The notes beneath the pieces are model-generated. The model was not told where the DNA came from and searched no databases. It worked only from the letters and a program-made list of their open reading frames with translations. From assembly GCA_047604965.1 (NCBI GenBank), contig JASGGQ010000022.1, positions 1 to 25,395 of the forward strand: a DNA stretch of 25,395 nt, written 5' to 3'. Shown piece by piece: positions 14,807-21,852 of the stretch; position 1 is the first letter of the stretch; each line of letters opens with the position of its first letter. Source of the DNA: JAGIBJ01 sp047604965. Its GTDB lineage: Bacteria; Actinomycetota; Thermoleophilia; Solirubrobacterales; Solirubrobacteraceae. The translations under genes and the position numbers were made by a program.

Positions 14807-15204
14807 CGGTGAGCTTTGGCGTTGCGGGTGCGCCGAACAGTCGCGGCTCGGCGGCCAGCGGCAACGGCGAGCAGTCCGCCGGCGACGCTCACCGCGAAGT
14901 ATGCGGCGGCGGTGAGCGGAACGAGCTGCGACCCATCGAGCTCGATGGCGGAGAAGCTCGTCAGGCCGCCGCACAGTCCGGTGACCAGGAACGGCTGGAG
15001 GCGCGGGTCGGCGCCGGCAGTGTGGGGGAGGGCGGCACTCCACCAGCCGATGAGCAGTGCGCCGCTGAGGTTGACGAGCAGGATCGCCCATGGCCATTGC
15101 CCCGGTTGATGGGGGAGGGCGAGGCCGGCGGCGGCACGCAGCGCGGTGCCGAGCATGCCGCCGGCAACGACGGCGGCCAGGATGTGGTGGCGCGGCAGCC
15201 TCAT
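14803..15204 (-). CDS. crcB: Fluoride channel subunit CrcB/FluC (first of pair)
   Basis: This 133-aa, four-helix CrcB/FluC subunit has AAVVAGGMLGTALRAAAGL in helix 1, NLSGALLIGWW in helix 2 and GGLTSFSAIELD at the helix 3 break. It diverges more from the family pattern than its neighbour (TSFSA instead of TTFST), as expected if the two are specialised halves of a heterodimer. A basic tail (RRAATVRRTRNAKAHR) suggests a cytoplasmic C-terminus. The ATG at 15204 lies inside a perfect 14-nt tandem duplication shared with the end of the upstream gene. No fluoride riboswitch was found upstream of the operon. Confidence 0.9.
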   Translation of the reverse strand: MRLPRHHILAAVVAGGMLGTALRAAAGLALPHQPGQWPWAILLVNLSGALLIGWWSAALPHTAGADPRLQPFLVTGLCGGLTSFSAIELDGSQLVPLTAAAYFAVSVAGGLLAVAAGRRAATVRRTRNAKAHR

Positions 15205-15219
15205 CGCGGCAGCCTCATC
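15192..15219 (-). repeat. 14-nt tandem duplication at a stop/start junction
   Basis: GCGGCAGCCTCATC occurs twice in perfect tandem (15192-15205 and 15206-15219, plus-strand reading). On the minus strand each copy gives ATGAGGCTGCC. The upstream copy overlaps the TGA of the two-helix protein gene as ATGA; the downstream copy is the crcB start. A five-codon frame, MRLPR-stop, bridges them. Confidence 0.85.
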
Positions 15220-15520
15220 GCGGCGGCGAGTTGCGTGCGTGGCGGCGCACGCGGCGGCGGTGCAGGAAGCGCTTGCCGGATTCGGTCCATGACGGTGCGT
15301 CGTCGGGCTGGCCGTCGCGCAGGAAGCGGTGGACTTGCCGCAGCAGCAACGCCCAGAAGAAGACGGGAAGCAGCGCGGCAACCCAGACGACGATCGTTGG
15401 CGCTTCGACGACCAGGGCAAGTTCGCCCATCGTGGTGATGCAGGCCAATGCGATCAGCACGAGCCAGATCGCGATATCCGGCTCGTGCTGGCGCGGCGTC
15501 GGTGGCTGGCGGTCGCTCAC
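15215..15520 (-). CDS. Two-helix membrane protein, unknown function, in crcB operon
   Basis: This 101-aa protein has a short polar N-terminus (about 1-18), two hydrophobic helices (about 19-41, IAIWLVLIALACITTMGELALVV, and 43-66, APTIVVWVAALLPVFFWALLL) and a basic cytoplasmic tail ending RRRVRRHARNSPPR. No family is recognised. The GTG at 15520 is chosen because a GATACT hexamer ends 6 nt before it, fitting the leaderless pattern, and because it gives a complete N-terminus. The stop lies 10 nt before the first crcB start, so it is probably the first gene of a three-gene fluoride operon; a fluoride role is inferred only from position. Confidence 0.65.
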   Translation of the reverse strand: MSDRQPPTPRQHEPDIAIWLVLIALACITTMGELALVVEAPTIVVWVAALLPVFFWALLLRQVHRFLRDGQPDDAPSWTESGKRFLHRRRVRRHARNSPPR

Positions 15521-15526
15521 CGGCCA

Positions 15527-15532
15527 AGTATC
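15527..15532 (-). promoter_or_regulatory. Putative -10 element of the crcB operon
   Basis: GATACT on the minus strand matches TATAAT at four of six positions and ends 6 nt before the GTG at 15520. No Shine-Dalgarno follows it, so the mRNA would be leaderless. Confidence 0.4.
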
Positions 15533-15591
15533 GCGCGCCGGCGTGCCATCGGCGCTCCTGACGCCGGCCGGCGGTGTGCGACGATGCATCG

Positions 15592-16356
15592 ATGGCCTGG
15601 GAGTTGCCGAGTTACCACGCGCTGCTGGAGATCTCGGCCCGCGGTGCGTGGGATCCCCACGCGATCGATCTCTCTGCCGATCGTGCCCGCTGGCCTCAGC
15701 TGCCGGCCGATGTTCGCGCCCGGCTACTTGGCCTGTTCGCCGGGTTTTTCGTGGGGGAAGATGCGGTCGCCGAGCAGTTGCTGCCGTTCGAGCGGGCAGC
15801 GACGTCAACGGGGTTGCGTGCGTGTCTGCGCGCCCAGCAGGTTGAGGAGGAACGTCATGCGGTCGCCGTCGCACGGCTATGGTCGGCGTTCGCGGAGGCC
15901 GGTCGGCGCGATCTCGCAGCGGCGATCGCGGCGGCACCGCCGTCGCTCGTAACGTTGTTTCGGGAGCGCTTGCCGCAGGTCGCAGCTGGCGCACGCGACG
16001 ATCTCAGCGGCGCCGTCGCCCTGTACCACGGGGTGGTGGAGGGCGTCGTCTTTCTCGCCGGGCAGTCGGCCGTCGCCCAGCTCGCCGCTCAGTGGAAGCT
16101 GCCCGGCACTGCCGCGATCTTCCGGCGCATCGAACGCGATGAACGCTGGCACATCGCGCTCGGTGTGCGGGCGCTCGCCGACGCACCCGATGGCCGTACC
16201 GTCGCCGCGCAGCTCCCGATCGAGTCGCCGCAGGCCGCCGCCTGTTGGGGCGAACTGGTCGACGCCGCCTCCAGCGAAGCGGCACTCACACTCCTCACAC
16301 GCCGCCTGAACGCGGCCGACCTGTTGGTGCAAGAGCCAGGACCGATTGAGCGATGA
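15592..16356 (+). CDS. Ferritin-like R2-type di-metal protein
   Basis: This 254-aa all-helical protein carries the six-ligand carboxylate pattern of the ribonucleotide reductase R2 / R2-like oxidase superfamily: E56 or E61 (GEDAVAEQ), E86-x-x-H89 (EEERH), E150 (VVEGVV) and E184-x-x-H187 (ERWH). These bind a di-iron or Mn/Fe centre. In radical-forming R2 proteins a Tyr follows the first ExxH by a few residues; here that stretch is AVAVARLW, with no Tyr. It is also shorter than typical R2 (about 320-370 aa), and no R1 gene is present. It is more likely a metal-dependent oxidase than a dNTP-making subunit. The ATG at 15592 directly follows a CGATGCATCG palindrome; GACGAT ends 6 nt before it. Confidence 0.72.
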   Translation: MAWELPSYHALLEISARGAWDPHAIDLSADRARWPQLPADVRARLLGLFAGFFVGEDAVAEQLLPFERAATSTGLRACLRAQQVEEERHAVAVARLWSAFAEAGRRDLAAAIAAAPPSLVTLFRERLPQVAAGARDDLSGAVALYHGVVEGVVFLAGQSAVAQLAAQWKLPGTAAIFRRIERDERWHIALGVRALADAPDGRTVAAQLPIESPQAAACWGELVDAASSEAALTLLTRRLNAADLLVQEPGPIER

Positions 16357-16415
16357 TCGGTGTGCTGTCGAGCGGCGCCCCACGCACAGGCAGATGCGCC
16401 GGTCCGCCCGGCCGA

Positions 16416-17618
16416 TCATTGCCGCAGGTGCAGGGCACCACCAACGCGCAGCGATGCGGCGAGCAGCAGCAGGCCGCCGAGCGCGAGGGCAACGCCAACC
16501 CACGCCGGCGAAGCCCAACTTCCTGTCGCCGAATAGGCCAGCCCGGCAAGCCACGGGCCGAGTGCGTTCGCGGTGTTGAACGACGCATGGTTCATCGTCG
16601 CCGCCAGCGTCTGCGCCTCCCCGGCGACATCCATCAGCCGGGTTTGCAGTGCAGGGCCGAGCAGCAACACGTTGCCAAGCACGAACACGCCGACCGCCGC
16701 GCTGTACGGGTTGAGCGTCGCGACGGAGAACAGTGCGAGCGCCGCAGCAAAGCCAGCGAGGCCCCAGCCGAGCGTGCCAAGCACGTTGCGATCAATCAGC
16801 CGCCCACCCAGCAGATTGCCGCACACCATGCCGGCGCCCCACGCCAGCAGATACACCGGCACGAGCATGTCGCTGACGCCGGTGCGCTGCGTCAACGTCG
16901 GCGAGATGAACGAATAGACCGCGAACATGCCGCCGAAGCCGATCGCGCCGACGCTGAGCGTCAACAGCACCTGCCGGTCACGCAGCGCGCCGAGTTCACG
17001 GCGCATCGTCGCTTGTCGCTCGCCGGGTGAACGCGGCACACACCACACGATCGCGCCGATCGTGACCACGCCGATCGCCGCGACCAACACAAACACGGCG
17101 CGCCAGCCAGCGGCGTGCCCAAGCGCGGTCGCGAGCGGCACCATCGCGAGGTTCGCGACGCTCAGTCCCAGCATCACCATCGAAATCGCCCATGCCCGCC
17201 GGCCGGCCGGCACCAACGCCGCCGCCGCCAGCGACGCGACTCCGAAGAACGCGCCGTGCGGGAGCCCGCTGACGAACCGCGCGACCAGCAGCAGCCCGTA
17301 CGACGGAGCCACGGCACTGGCCACGTTCCCCGCGACGTAGAGCGACATCAGCGCCAGCAGCAGCCCGCGACGCGGCCATTTGGCCCCCAGTACCGCGAAG
17401 CACGGCGCGCCGGCGACCACACCCAGCGCGTACGCGCTGATCACATGACCGGTTGTCGTGACCGATTGCTCAATCCCGGCGGCGATCTGCGGCAGCAACC
17501 CCATCGGCACGAACTCTCCCGTGCCGATCCCAAGCCCACCGAGCGCAAGCGCGACCAGCGCCCAGCGCAACCCGTGCGGCGTGGCAGGCACAATCGGAGC
17601 GGGGGAGGCGACCGCCAT
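16416..17618 (-). CDS. MFS exporter, DHA1 (12-helix) type
   Basis: This 400-aa, twelve-helix MFS protein resembles the AraJ/YdhP group of DHA1 exporters. The first helix reads LGIGTGEFVPMGLLPQIA, a near-diagnostic block. Motif A-like sequence GAKWPRRGLLLALMSLYVAGN follows helix 2, and SGLPHGAFFGVASLAAAALV is in helix 4. Substrates of this group include sugars and drugs, and none can be assigned here. The ATG at 17618 is preceded by a TATCGT hexamer 8 nt upstream and no Shine-Dalgarno. The flavoprotein gene ends 59 nt before this start on the same strand, so the two may be partly co-transcribed. Confidence 0.88.
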   Translation of the reverse strand: MAVASPAPIVPATPHGLRWALVALALGGLGIGTGEFVPMGLLPQIAAGIEQSVTTTGHVISAYALGVVAGAPCFAVLGAKWPRRGLLLALMSLYVAGNVASAVAPSYGLLLVARFVSGLPHGAFFGVASLAAAALVPAGRRAWAISMVMLGLSVANLAMVPLATALGHAAGWRAVFVLVAAIGVVTIGAIVWCVPRSPGERQATMRRELGALRDRQVLLTLSVGAIGFGGMFAVYSFISPTLTQRTGVSDMLVPVYLLAWGAGMVCGNLLGGRLIDRNVLGTLGWGLAGFAAALALFSVATLNPYSAAVGVFVLGNVLLLGPALQTRLMDVAGEAQTLAATMNHASFNTANALGPWLAGLAYSATGSWASPAWVGVALALGGLLLLAASLRVGGALHLRQ

Positions 17619-17626
17619 CCCGACCG

Positions 17627-17632
17627 ACGATA
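17627..17632 (-). promoter_or_regulatory. Putative -10 element of the DHA1 exporter gene
   Basis: TATCGT on the minus strand fits TANNNT and ends 8 nt before the ATG at 17618. It suggests the exporter has its own leaderless transcript in addition to any read-through from the flavoprotein gene. Confidence 0.35.
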
Positions 17633-17677
17633 CGCGGCGGGGCCGGTGCAGCCCAGCCTGGCGCGACTCAGCGTCGA

Positions 17678-18865
17678 TTACACCACTGCGCCGGCCGCGT
17701 GGCCGGACGCCCACGCCCACTGGAAGTTGAAGCCGCCGAGGTGACCGGCGATGTCGAGCACCTCGCCGATGAAGAAGAGACCGGGGCTCGCGCGTGACTC
17801 CATCGTCTTCGACGAGATCTCGCGGGTATCGACGCCGCCGAGCGTCACCTCCGCCGTGCGATAGCCCTCGGTGCCGCCGGGCCGCAGCTGCCACGCAGAC
17901 AACTGCACGGCGATGGCTTCAAGCTCGGCCGCCGTGTACTGCTTGAGCGGCTTGGACGCGAACCATTCGTCGGTGAGCCGCGCCGCCATCTTCTTCGTGA
18001 AGCGCTCGCCAAGCAGCGTCTTGAGTTCGACACTCGGTCGCGTCGCCTGCCGTTCGCGCAGCCACCGCGCGGCGTCCTCGTCAGGCAACAGGTTGATTTC
18101 AACCACGTCGCCAGGCTGCCAAAACGATGAGATCTGGAGGATCGCCGGGCCGCTGAGCCCGCGGTGTGTGAAGAGGATGTTCTCGCGGAAGCTCTGGCCG
18201 TTGCAGCGGACGACCGCATCGGCAGAGGTGCCGGAGAGTTCGTTGCACAGCTCGCTCAGGCGCCGGTCGGTGACGGTGAATGGAACGAGTCCGGCTCGGG
18301 TAGGGAGCACACGGTGCCCGAACGCGCGGGCCACGTCATACCCAAACCCGGTCGAGCCGAGCGTGGGGATCGACAGCCCACCGGTCGCGATCACCACCGA
18401 CTGCGCGCGGACCGGCCCGAGATCGGTGTCGAGCAGATACCCCTCCTCAGCACGGTCGATCTGATGAACGCAGGTGCGGACGTGCAATTCGACGCCGACC
18501 TGCCGGCACTCGTCGAGCAGCATGTTGAGGATGTCTTTGGAGCGGTGGTCGCAGAAGAGCTGGCCAAGCTTCTTCTCGTGGTACGGGATGCCGTGCCGGT
18601 CGACCATCGCGATGAAGTCCCAAGGCGTATACCGCGTCAGCGCGGAGATGCAGAACTGCGGGTTTGGCTGCTGAGAGGCGTAGTTCGCCGGTTCGGCGTA
18701 CATGTTGGTGAAGTTGCACCGCCCACCGCCGGACATCAAGATCTTTTTGCCCGGCTTATTTGAGCTGTCGAGCAGCAGTACCTCGCGGCCCCGGGAACCG
18801 GCGGTCATCGCACACATCAGCCCCGCAGCGCCGGCACCGATGATCACCACGTCGGGAGTTCGCAC
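17678..18865 (-). CDS. BaiN/HI0933-type NAD(P)/FAD-dependent oxidoreductase
   Basis: This 395-aa flavoprotein has the dinucleotide-binding motif VVIIGAGAAGLMCA at the N-terminus. The family-specific GKKILMSGGGRCNFTN block, DHRSKDILNMLLDECRQVGVELH and VVIATGGLSIPTLGSTGFGYDVARAFGH follow. Near the C-terminus is the second FAD-contact region GLFFIGEVLDIAGHLGGFNFQWAWASG. Length and motif order match the HI0933/BaiN family throughout. Members are cytosolic; few have known substrates. No ATG is available; the GTG at 18865 places the FAD motif near the N-terminus and has TCAAGT 6 nt upstream, but GTG 18883 and GTG 18931 are open alternatives. A very strong inverted repeat separates it from the dioxygenase gene. 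Confidence 0.9.
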   Translation of the reverse strand: MRTPDVVIIGAGAAGLMCAMTAGSRGREVLLLDSSNKPGKKILMSGGGRCNFTNMYAEPANYASQQPNPQFCISALTRYTPWDFIAMVDRHGIPYHEKKLGQLFCDHRSKDILNMLLDECRQVGVELHVRTCVHQIDRAEEGYLLDTDLGPVRAQSVVIATGGLSIPTLGSTGFGYDVARAFGHRVLPTRAGLVPFTVTDRRLSELCNELSGTSADAVVRCNGQSFRENILFTHRGLSGPAILQISSFWQPGDVVEINLLPDEDAARWLRERQATRPSVELKTLLGERFTKKMAARLTDEWFASKPLKQYTAAELEAIAVQLSAWQLRPGGTEGYRTAEVTLGGVDTREISSKTMESRASPGLFFIGEVLDIAGHLGGFNFQWAWASGHAAGAVV

Positions 18866-18947
18866 ACTCCTACTTGACCACACCGCGCCGCCCGGCGGCT
18901 TGCCGGGGAGGGTGGCGCGGCGTTCCGGCACGGGCTGCTACGACTCG

Positions 18948-18971
18948 GCCGGCGCGGGGCCCCGCGCCGGC
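18948..18971 (-). terminator. Perfect 24-bp inverted repeat after the dioxygenase gene
   Basis: GCCGGCGCGGGG (18948-18959) is followed at once by its exact reverse complement CCCCGCGCCGGC (18960-18971). It lies 15 nt past the dioxygenase stop and about 80 nt before the flavoprotein start. A 12-bp all-GC stem would be extremely stable in RNA. There is no U-tract, so it may terminate poorly or be Rho-assisted, but its position suits a transcript end. Confidence 0.6.
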
Positions 18972-18986
18972 GCCTCGCCGGTGCGG

Positions 18987-19784
18987 TCAGATCGCGATCG
19001 TGAGATTCGCGACGAAGCCCTGCGCGACGCTCCCGGTCACGGTTGCGAGCTGCCGGATCGCCTTGTCGTTGCCGAAGACGTTGTCGGTCGACAGCGAGGT
19101 GCTCGACAGGTTCTTCGCGCTGCTCGGATAGAGGCTCGTGGCGTACACCTTCTTGCAGGCGGCCTGAGGTAGCGCGATCTGCGACGTCTTCACGATCGGG
19201 CCGTTGCCGACCGCCGACGCCACCGACTTGTACACCTCGAAGTGAATGTGCGGCCACCGTCCGGAGTAGCAGCCGGGGAAGATCGTCTTGAACCAGGCCG
19301 TCCCCGAGCTGTTGGTCTTCGCGATGCCCCGCAGGTAGTTCTCGTCCGTCAGGCCGGAGGAGTACATCGAGTACTGCCCTTTGCGGTCGCAGTGCCAGGC
19401 GTAGACGGCGAGCCCGGCCAGCGGCGCGTAGCTATCGGAGGCATCGGTGACGGTCAGATTCAAACGCAACGGCACGCCGGTTGCGAGTGTCGTGCTACTT
19501 CCAAAACTGCGGCGGATGTCGTGGCGGACGATCCCTGAGTCGTCGAGCACATCCGGGCCGTTGGAGCCGTCGCCGGGGTACGGGCCTGCGGTTTCCGTTG
19601 GCACCACGCCGGTCGGCGTCGCCGCAAAGGCCGAGCGGGCACCGAGCGTGCCGAGAATCGCGGCAGCACCGGTCGCCCCGAAGAGTCGCAGCGCGTCGCG
19701 ACGCGACGCAAGCTTGACGAGATCTTCGTGCAGGCCGTCGCCGTGCGCCGGTTCGTCGGTGTGATGATCGTGGTGGTGCTGCAT
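18987..19784 (-). CDS. Tat-exported intradiol ring-cleavage dioxygenase
   Basis: This 265-aa protein belongs to the non-haem Fe(III) intradiol dioxygenase family, which opens catechol-type rings between the two hydroxyls. A His-rich N-terminus (MQHHHDHH) precedes a twin-arginine signal (R28-R29 in ASRRDALRLF, hydrophobic core GATGAAAILGTLGA, cleavage near AFA). The catalytic domain has TETAGPYPGDGS, VYAWHCDRKGQYSMYS (Y138) and FKTIFPGCYSGRWPHIHFEVY (Y173, H179, H181 as likely iron ligands). This secreted branch is common in soil actinobacteria; aromatic or lignin-derived substrates are likely by family, not shown here. The ATG at 19784 matches the typical N-terminus; the longer frame is rejected. 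Confidence 0.92.
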   Translation of the reverse strand: MQHHHDHHTDEPAHGDGLHEDLVKLASRRDALRLFGATGAAAILGTLGARSAFAATPTGVVPTETAGPYPGDGSNGPDVLDDSGIVRHDIRRSFGSSTTLATGVPLRLNLTVTDASDSYAPLAGLAVYAWHCDRKGQYSMYSSGLTDENYLRGIAKTNSSGTAWFKTIFPGCYSGRWPHIHFEVYKSVASAVGNGPIVKTSQIALPQAACKKVYATSLYPSSAKNLSSTSLSTDNVFGNDKAIRQLATVTGSVAQGFVANLTIAI

Positions 19785-19861
19785 GAGGTGCGTGTCCGTG
19801 GGTTGTGAAGGCGCTGGCAAGCCGCCAGCTACGCGGGCCGGATGTTGCGCCGCCCCAGTTG

Positions 19862-19886
19862 CGGGGCGTGGCTTCGGGGCGTGGCT
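19862..19886 (+). repeat. 12-nt direct repeats upstream of a putative promoter
   Basis: CGGGGCGTGGCT occurs at 19862-19873 and 19875-19886 (period 13 nt), ending 3 nt before a TATAGG hexamer. Direct repeats of about one helical turn next to a promoter are the usual layout of activator sites, including those of SARP-type regulators. Confidence 0.55.
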
Positions 19887-19889
19887 GAC

Positions 19890-19895
19890 TATAGG
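19890..19895 (+). promoter_or_regulatory. Putative -10 element before the 20040-21316 genes
   Basis: TATAGG is one of the most AT-rich spots in the divergent spacer. Transcription from it would give a leader of about 140 nt containing two hairpins, 19906-19920 (CCGCCTC/GAGGCGG) and 19993-20012. Function is inferred only from position and base pattern. Confidence 0.35.
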
Positions 19896-19992
19896 AATAC
19901 GGTGGCCGCCTCGGAGGCGGATGGGCTGCACCTGAGCGATGCCTGAGTGACGGTGGCAACGGTTGCGGCGACCCCCGATACAGTGGCGGAGT

Positions 19993-20012
19993 CTCCGCGA
20001 TCGGTCGCGGAG
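19993..20012 (+). promoter_or_regulatory. Leader hairpin upstream of the 159-aa gene
   Basis: CTCCGCGA (19993-20000) and TCGCGGAG (20005-20012) are perfect 8-bp arms around a TCGG tetraloop. It ends 14 nt before the Shine-Dalgarno GGAGGAG (20027-20033). It could affect leader folding or mRNA stability. Confidence 0.4.
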
Positions 20013-20039
20013 GTTCACGGGAAGGTGGAGGAGCGCGTC

Positions 20040-20519
20040 GTGTCATACGCAGTGGATTTCGTAACCGTGTCGACGGTCGGGTTGGAGGCGTCGCCGGTCG
20101 CCGACGCGCTCGCCGGGTTGCGCGCCAACGAAGCGCGGTACTTCAAAAACAAGTACGACCACGAGTTCACGGTGGAGCCGGCCGACAGTCCGGCCGGCCA
20201 GGCGGCGGTGGCCTATGTCGCGAACATCCTCAAGCAGGAGCGGGATCTGACGATCAGCTCGCGGCCGCTGGAAACGACCGAGTTTCAGGTCGAGAACGTG
20301 CGGTGGACGTACGTCTTCTACGAGAGCGGGCTGTCGATCAACGTGCTGTACGAACTCGACGGCGACAACCCGAAGCCCAAACGCGCCGTCGGATTCAAGC
20401 TCTCCGATGGCATGGAGGTGCCGGAGGAACTGGCCGACACATTCAAGTTCGCGCGGCAAAAGTCCAAGCTCGCCGGGACGATCCGCGGCTCGTATTTCGT
20501 GATCAAAGGCGAGTACTAG
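20040..20519 (+). CDS. Soluble 159-aa protein, unknown function
   Basis: No family is recognised. The product is a compact alpha-beta protein without signal or membrane segments and with balanced charge. Distinct stretches are RANEARYFKNKYDHEFTVEP, FQVENVRWTYVFYESGLSIN and KFARQKSKLAGTIRGSYFVI. Low Ala/Arg content and many aromatic residues mark it as a real, conserved-looking protein. The GTG at 20040 is chosen because GGAGGAG (20027-20033) lies 6 nt upstream; an earlier in-frame GTG at 19947 would run through a leader hairpin. The stop is 5 nt before yaaA, so the two are an operon. A stress-related role is only suggested by that neighbour. Confidence 0.8.
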   Translation: MSYAVDFVTVSTVGLEASPVADALAGLRANEARYFKNKYDHEFTVEPADSPAGQAAVAYVANILKQERDLTISSRPLETTEFQVENVRWTYVFYESGLSINVLYELDGDNPKPKRAVGFKLSDGMEVPEELADTFKFARQKSKLAGTIRGSYFVIKGEY

Positions 20520-20524
20520 CGCCG

Positions 20525-21316
20525 ATGCTGACGGTCCTCTCGCCAGCGAAATCGCTGGATTTCGAGTCGGAGCTACCGACCGCGAAGTACTCCGAGCCGC
20601 GGCTGCTCGACGGGGCGGAGGTGCTCGCCGAGCAGCTCGCCGCGATGACTCCGGATGAGATCGGCCGGCTGATGTCGATCTCCGACGAGTTGGCCGGACT
20701 GAACGCCGAGCGCTTCCGGCAGTTCGCGGTGCCGTTTGAGGCGGGGCGCGAGCGGCCTGCCGTGCTGGCGTTCGCGGGCGACGTCTACACCGGCCTTCAG
20801 GCGCAGCGCTTTGGTGCGCGCGATTTCACCGAGGCGCAGAAGACGGTGCGGATTCTCTCCGGGCTCTACGGACTGTTGCGCCCGCTCGATCTCATCGCTC
20901 CGTACCGGCTGGAGATGGGGACGCGACTGGAGACGGCCGCCGGCAGCACGCTCTACGCCTACTGGCGTGATCGCGTGACGGCGCTGCTCGCCGACGACCT
21001 CGCGCAATCGCCCGGGCCGCCGGTGCTGCTGAATCTCGCCAGTGCCGAGTACTTCGGTGTGATCGATACGACGGCGCTCGGCGCGAAGGTGATCTCGCCA
21101 CGTTTTCTCGACGCGCCGCAGTCCGGCGCGGGAGAGTTGAAGGTGATCTCATTCTTCGCCAAGCAGGCGCGCGGCGCGATGGCCGGCTGGCTCGTGCGGG
21201 AGCGGATTCGCACTCCCCGCAAGCTCCGCGAGTTCACCGGGCTCGGCTACGCCTACGACACGGGCCGCTCAACGGCCAGCGAGCCGGTGTTCGTGCGGGC
21301 CGGCGGCGTCGCATAA
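20525..21316 (+). CDS. yaaA: YaaA family peroxide-stress protein
   Basis: This 263-aa protein matches the YaaA (DUF328/UPF0246) family along its length: LTVLSPAKSLDFES at the start, AVLAFAGDVYTGLQA, RILSGLYGLLRPLDLIAPYRLEMGTRL in the centre, LLNLASAEYFGVID and KVISFFAKQARGAMAGWLVRERI towards the end. E. coli YaaA (258 aa) lowers intracellular free iron and limits DNA damage under H2O2 stress; the same role is inferred here. The ATG at 20525 follows the upstream stop by only 5 nt, so it is probably co-translated with the 159-aa protein. Confidence 0.95.
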   Translation: MLTVLSPAKSLDFESELPTAKYSEPRLLDGAEVLAEQLAAMTPDEIGRLMSISDELAGLNAERFRQFAVPFEAGRERPAVLAFAGDVYTGLQAQRFGARDFTEAQKTVRILSGLYGLLRPLDLIAPYRLEMGTRLETAAGSTLYAYWRDRVTALLADDLAQSPGPPVLLNLASAEYFGVIDTTALGAKVISPRFLDAPQSGAGELKVISFFAKQARGAMAGWLVRERIRTPRKLREFTGLGYAYDTGRSTASEPVFVRAGGVA

Positions 21317-21473
21317 CGGAGAGCGTCTCGGAGCCGGCGCGCATCGCGGAGGTCACCGCACAGGCAGCGCGATCCCGCATCACCGTCTCTCGCCGTCCGA
21401 TCGGCCGACTAGCCTCGCCATGCGTTCCTGCTCGAATGCGCTTCCCATCAACCGCCCCGTCAAGAGGACCACT

Positions 21474-21833
21474 ATGGAGACGAAAGGCTTTTTTGCCTCC
21501 CTGTACGACTTCAGCTTCACGTCGCTGATTACCACCAAGATCATCAGGGGCGTCTACGCGCTGATCGTCACGCTGATCGGGCTGATCTACCTGGTGGCGG
21601 TGCTGCGCGGCTTCAGCGACGGGGTCGGGTCGGGGCTCACGATCTTGGTGCTCGGTGCGATCGCGTCGCTGCTCTTTTCGATCTACGTGCGGATCGGCCT
21701 TGAGTGCATCGTGGCGGTCTTCCGGATCATGGAAACCAACGTCGAAATCGCCGAGCAGGGGCGCCGGCCGGCTTCCGGGACCTCGGGCCAGGCCGTCGAC
21801 GCCGCGCCGACCGGATCGATCCCGCCAGCCTGA
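21474..21833 (+). CDS. DUF4282 family membrane protein
   Basis: This 119-aa protein opens with METKGFFASLYDFSFTSLITTKIIRGVYAL, characteristic of DUF4282. It has two transmembrane helices (about 25-45 and 55-75) and a short cytoplasmic tail with low-complexity Ala/Thr/Pro residues. The family is found in actinomycetes and has no established function. The ATG at 21474 is supported by AAGAGGA (21462-21468), 5 nt upstream. An earlier in-frame ATG at 21420 would add 18 polar residues and is less likely. TAGCCT at 21410-21415 is a possible -10, giving a leader of about 50 nt. Confidence 0.85.
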   Translation: METKGFFASLYDFSFTSLITTKIIRGVYALIVTLIGLIYLVAVLRGFSDGVGSGLTILVLGAIASLLFSIYVRIGLECIVAVFRIMETNVEIAEQGRRPASGTSGQAVDAAPTGSIPPA

Positions 21834-21852
21834 ACCGTCGCGACCGGTGTCG

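Noticed and set aside
15521..15591. Fluoride (crcB) riboswitch upstream of the crcB operon
   Set aside because: A GATGG-like stretch is present on the minus strand, but the pseudoknot and the conserved downstream TGATG segment could not be found. The region is too short for the full motif plus a leader.
19947..20039. Earlier GTG start for the 159-aa protein
   Set aside because: It would code through a perfect leader hairpin and a low-complexity Val/Ala/Thr stretch. The GTG at 20040 has a strong Shine-Dalgarno at proper distance.
20040..20519. YajQ family assignment for the 159-aa protein
   Set aside because: Length is similar, but the YajQ N-terminal signature (FDIVSE-like) and its repeated fold pattern are absent.
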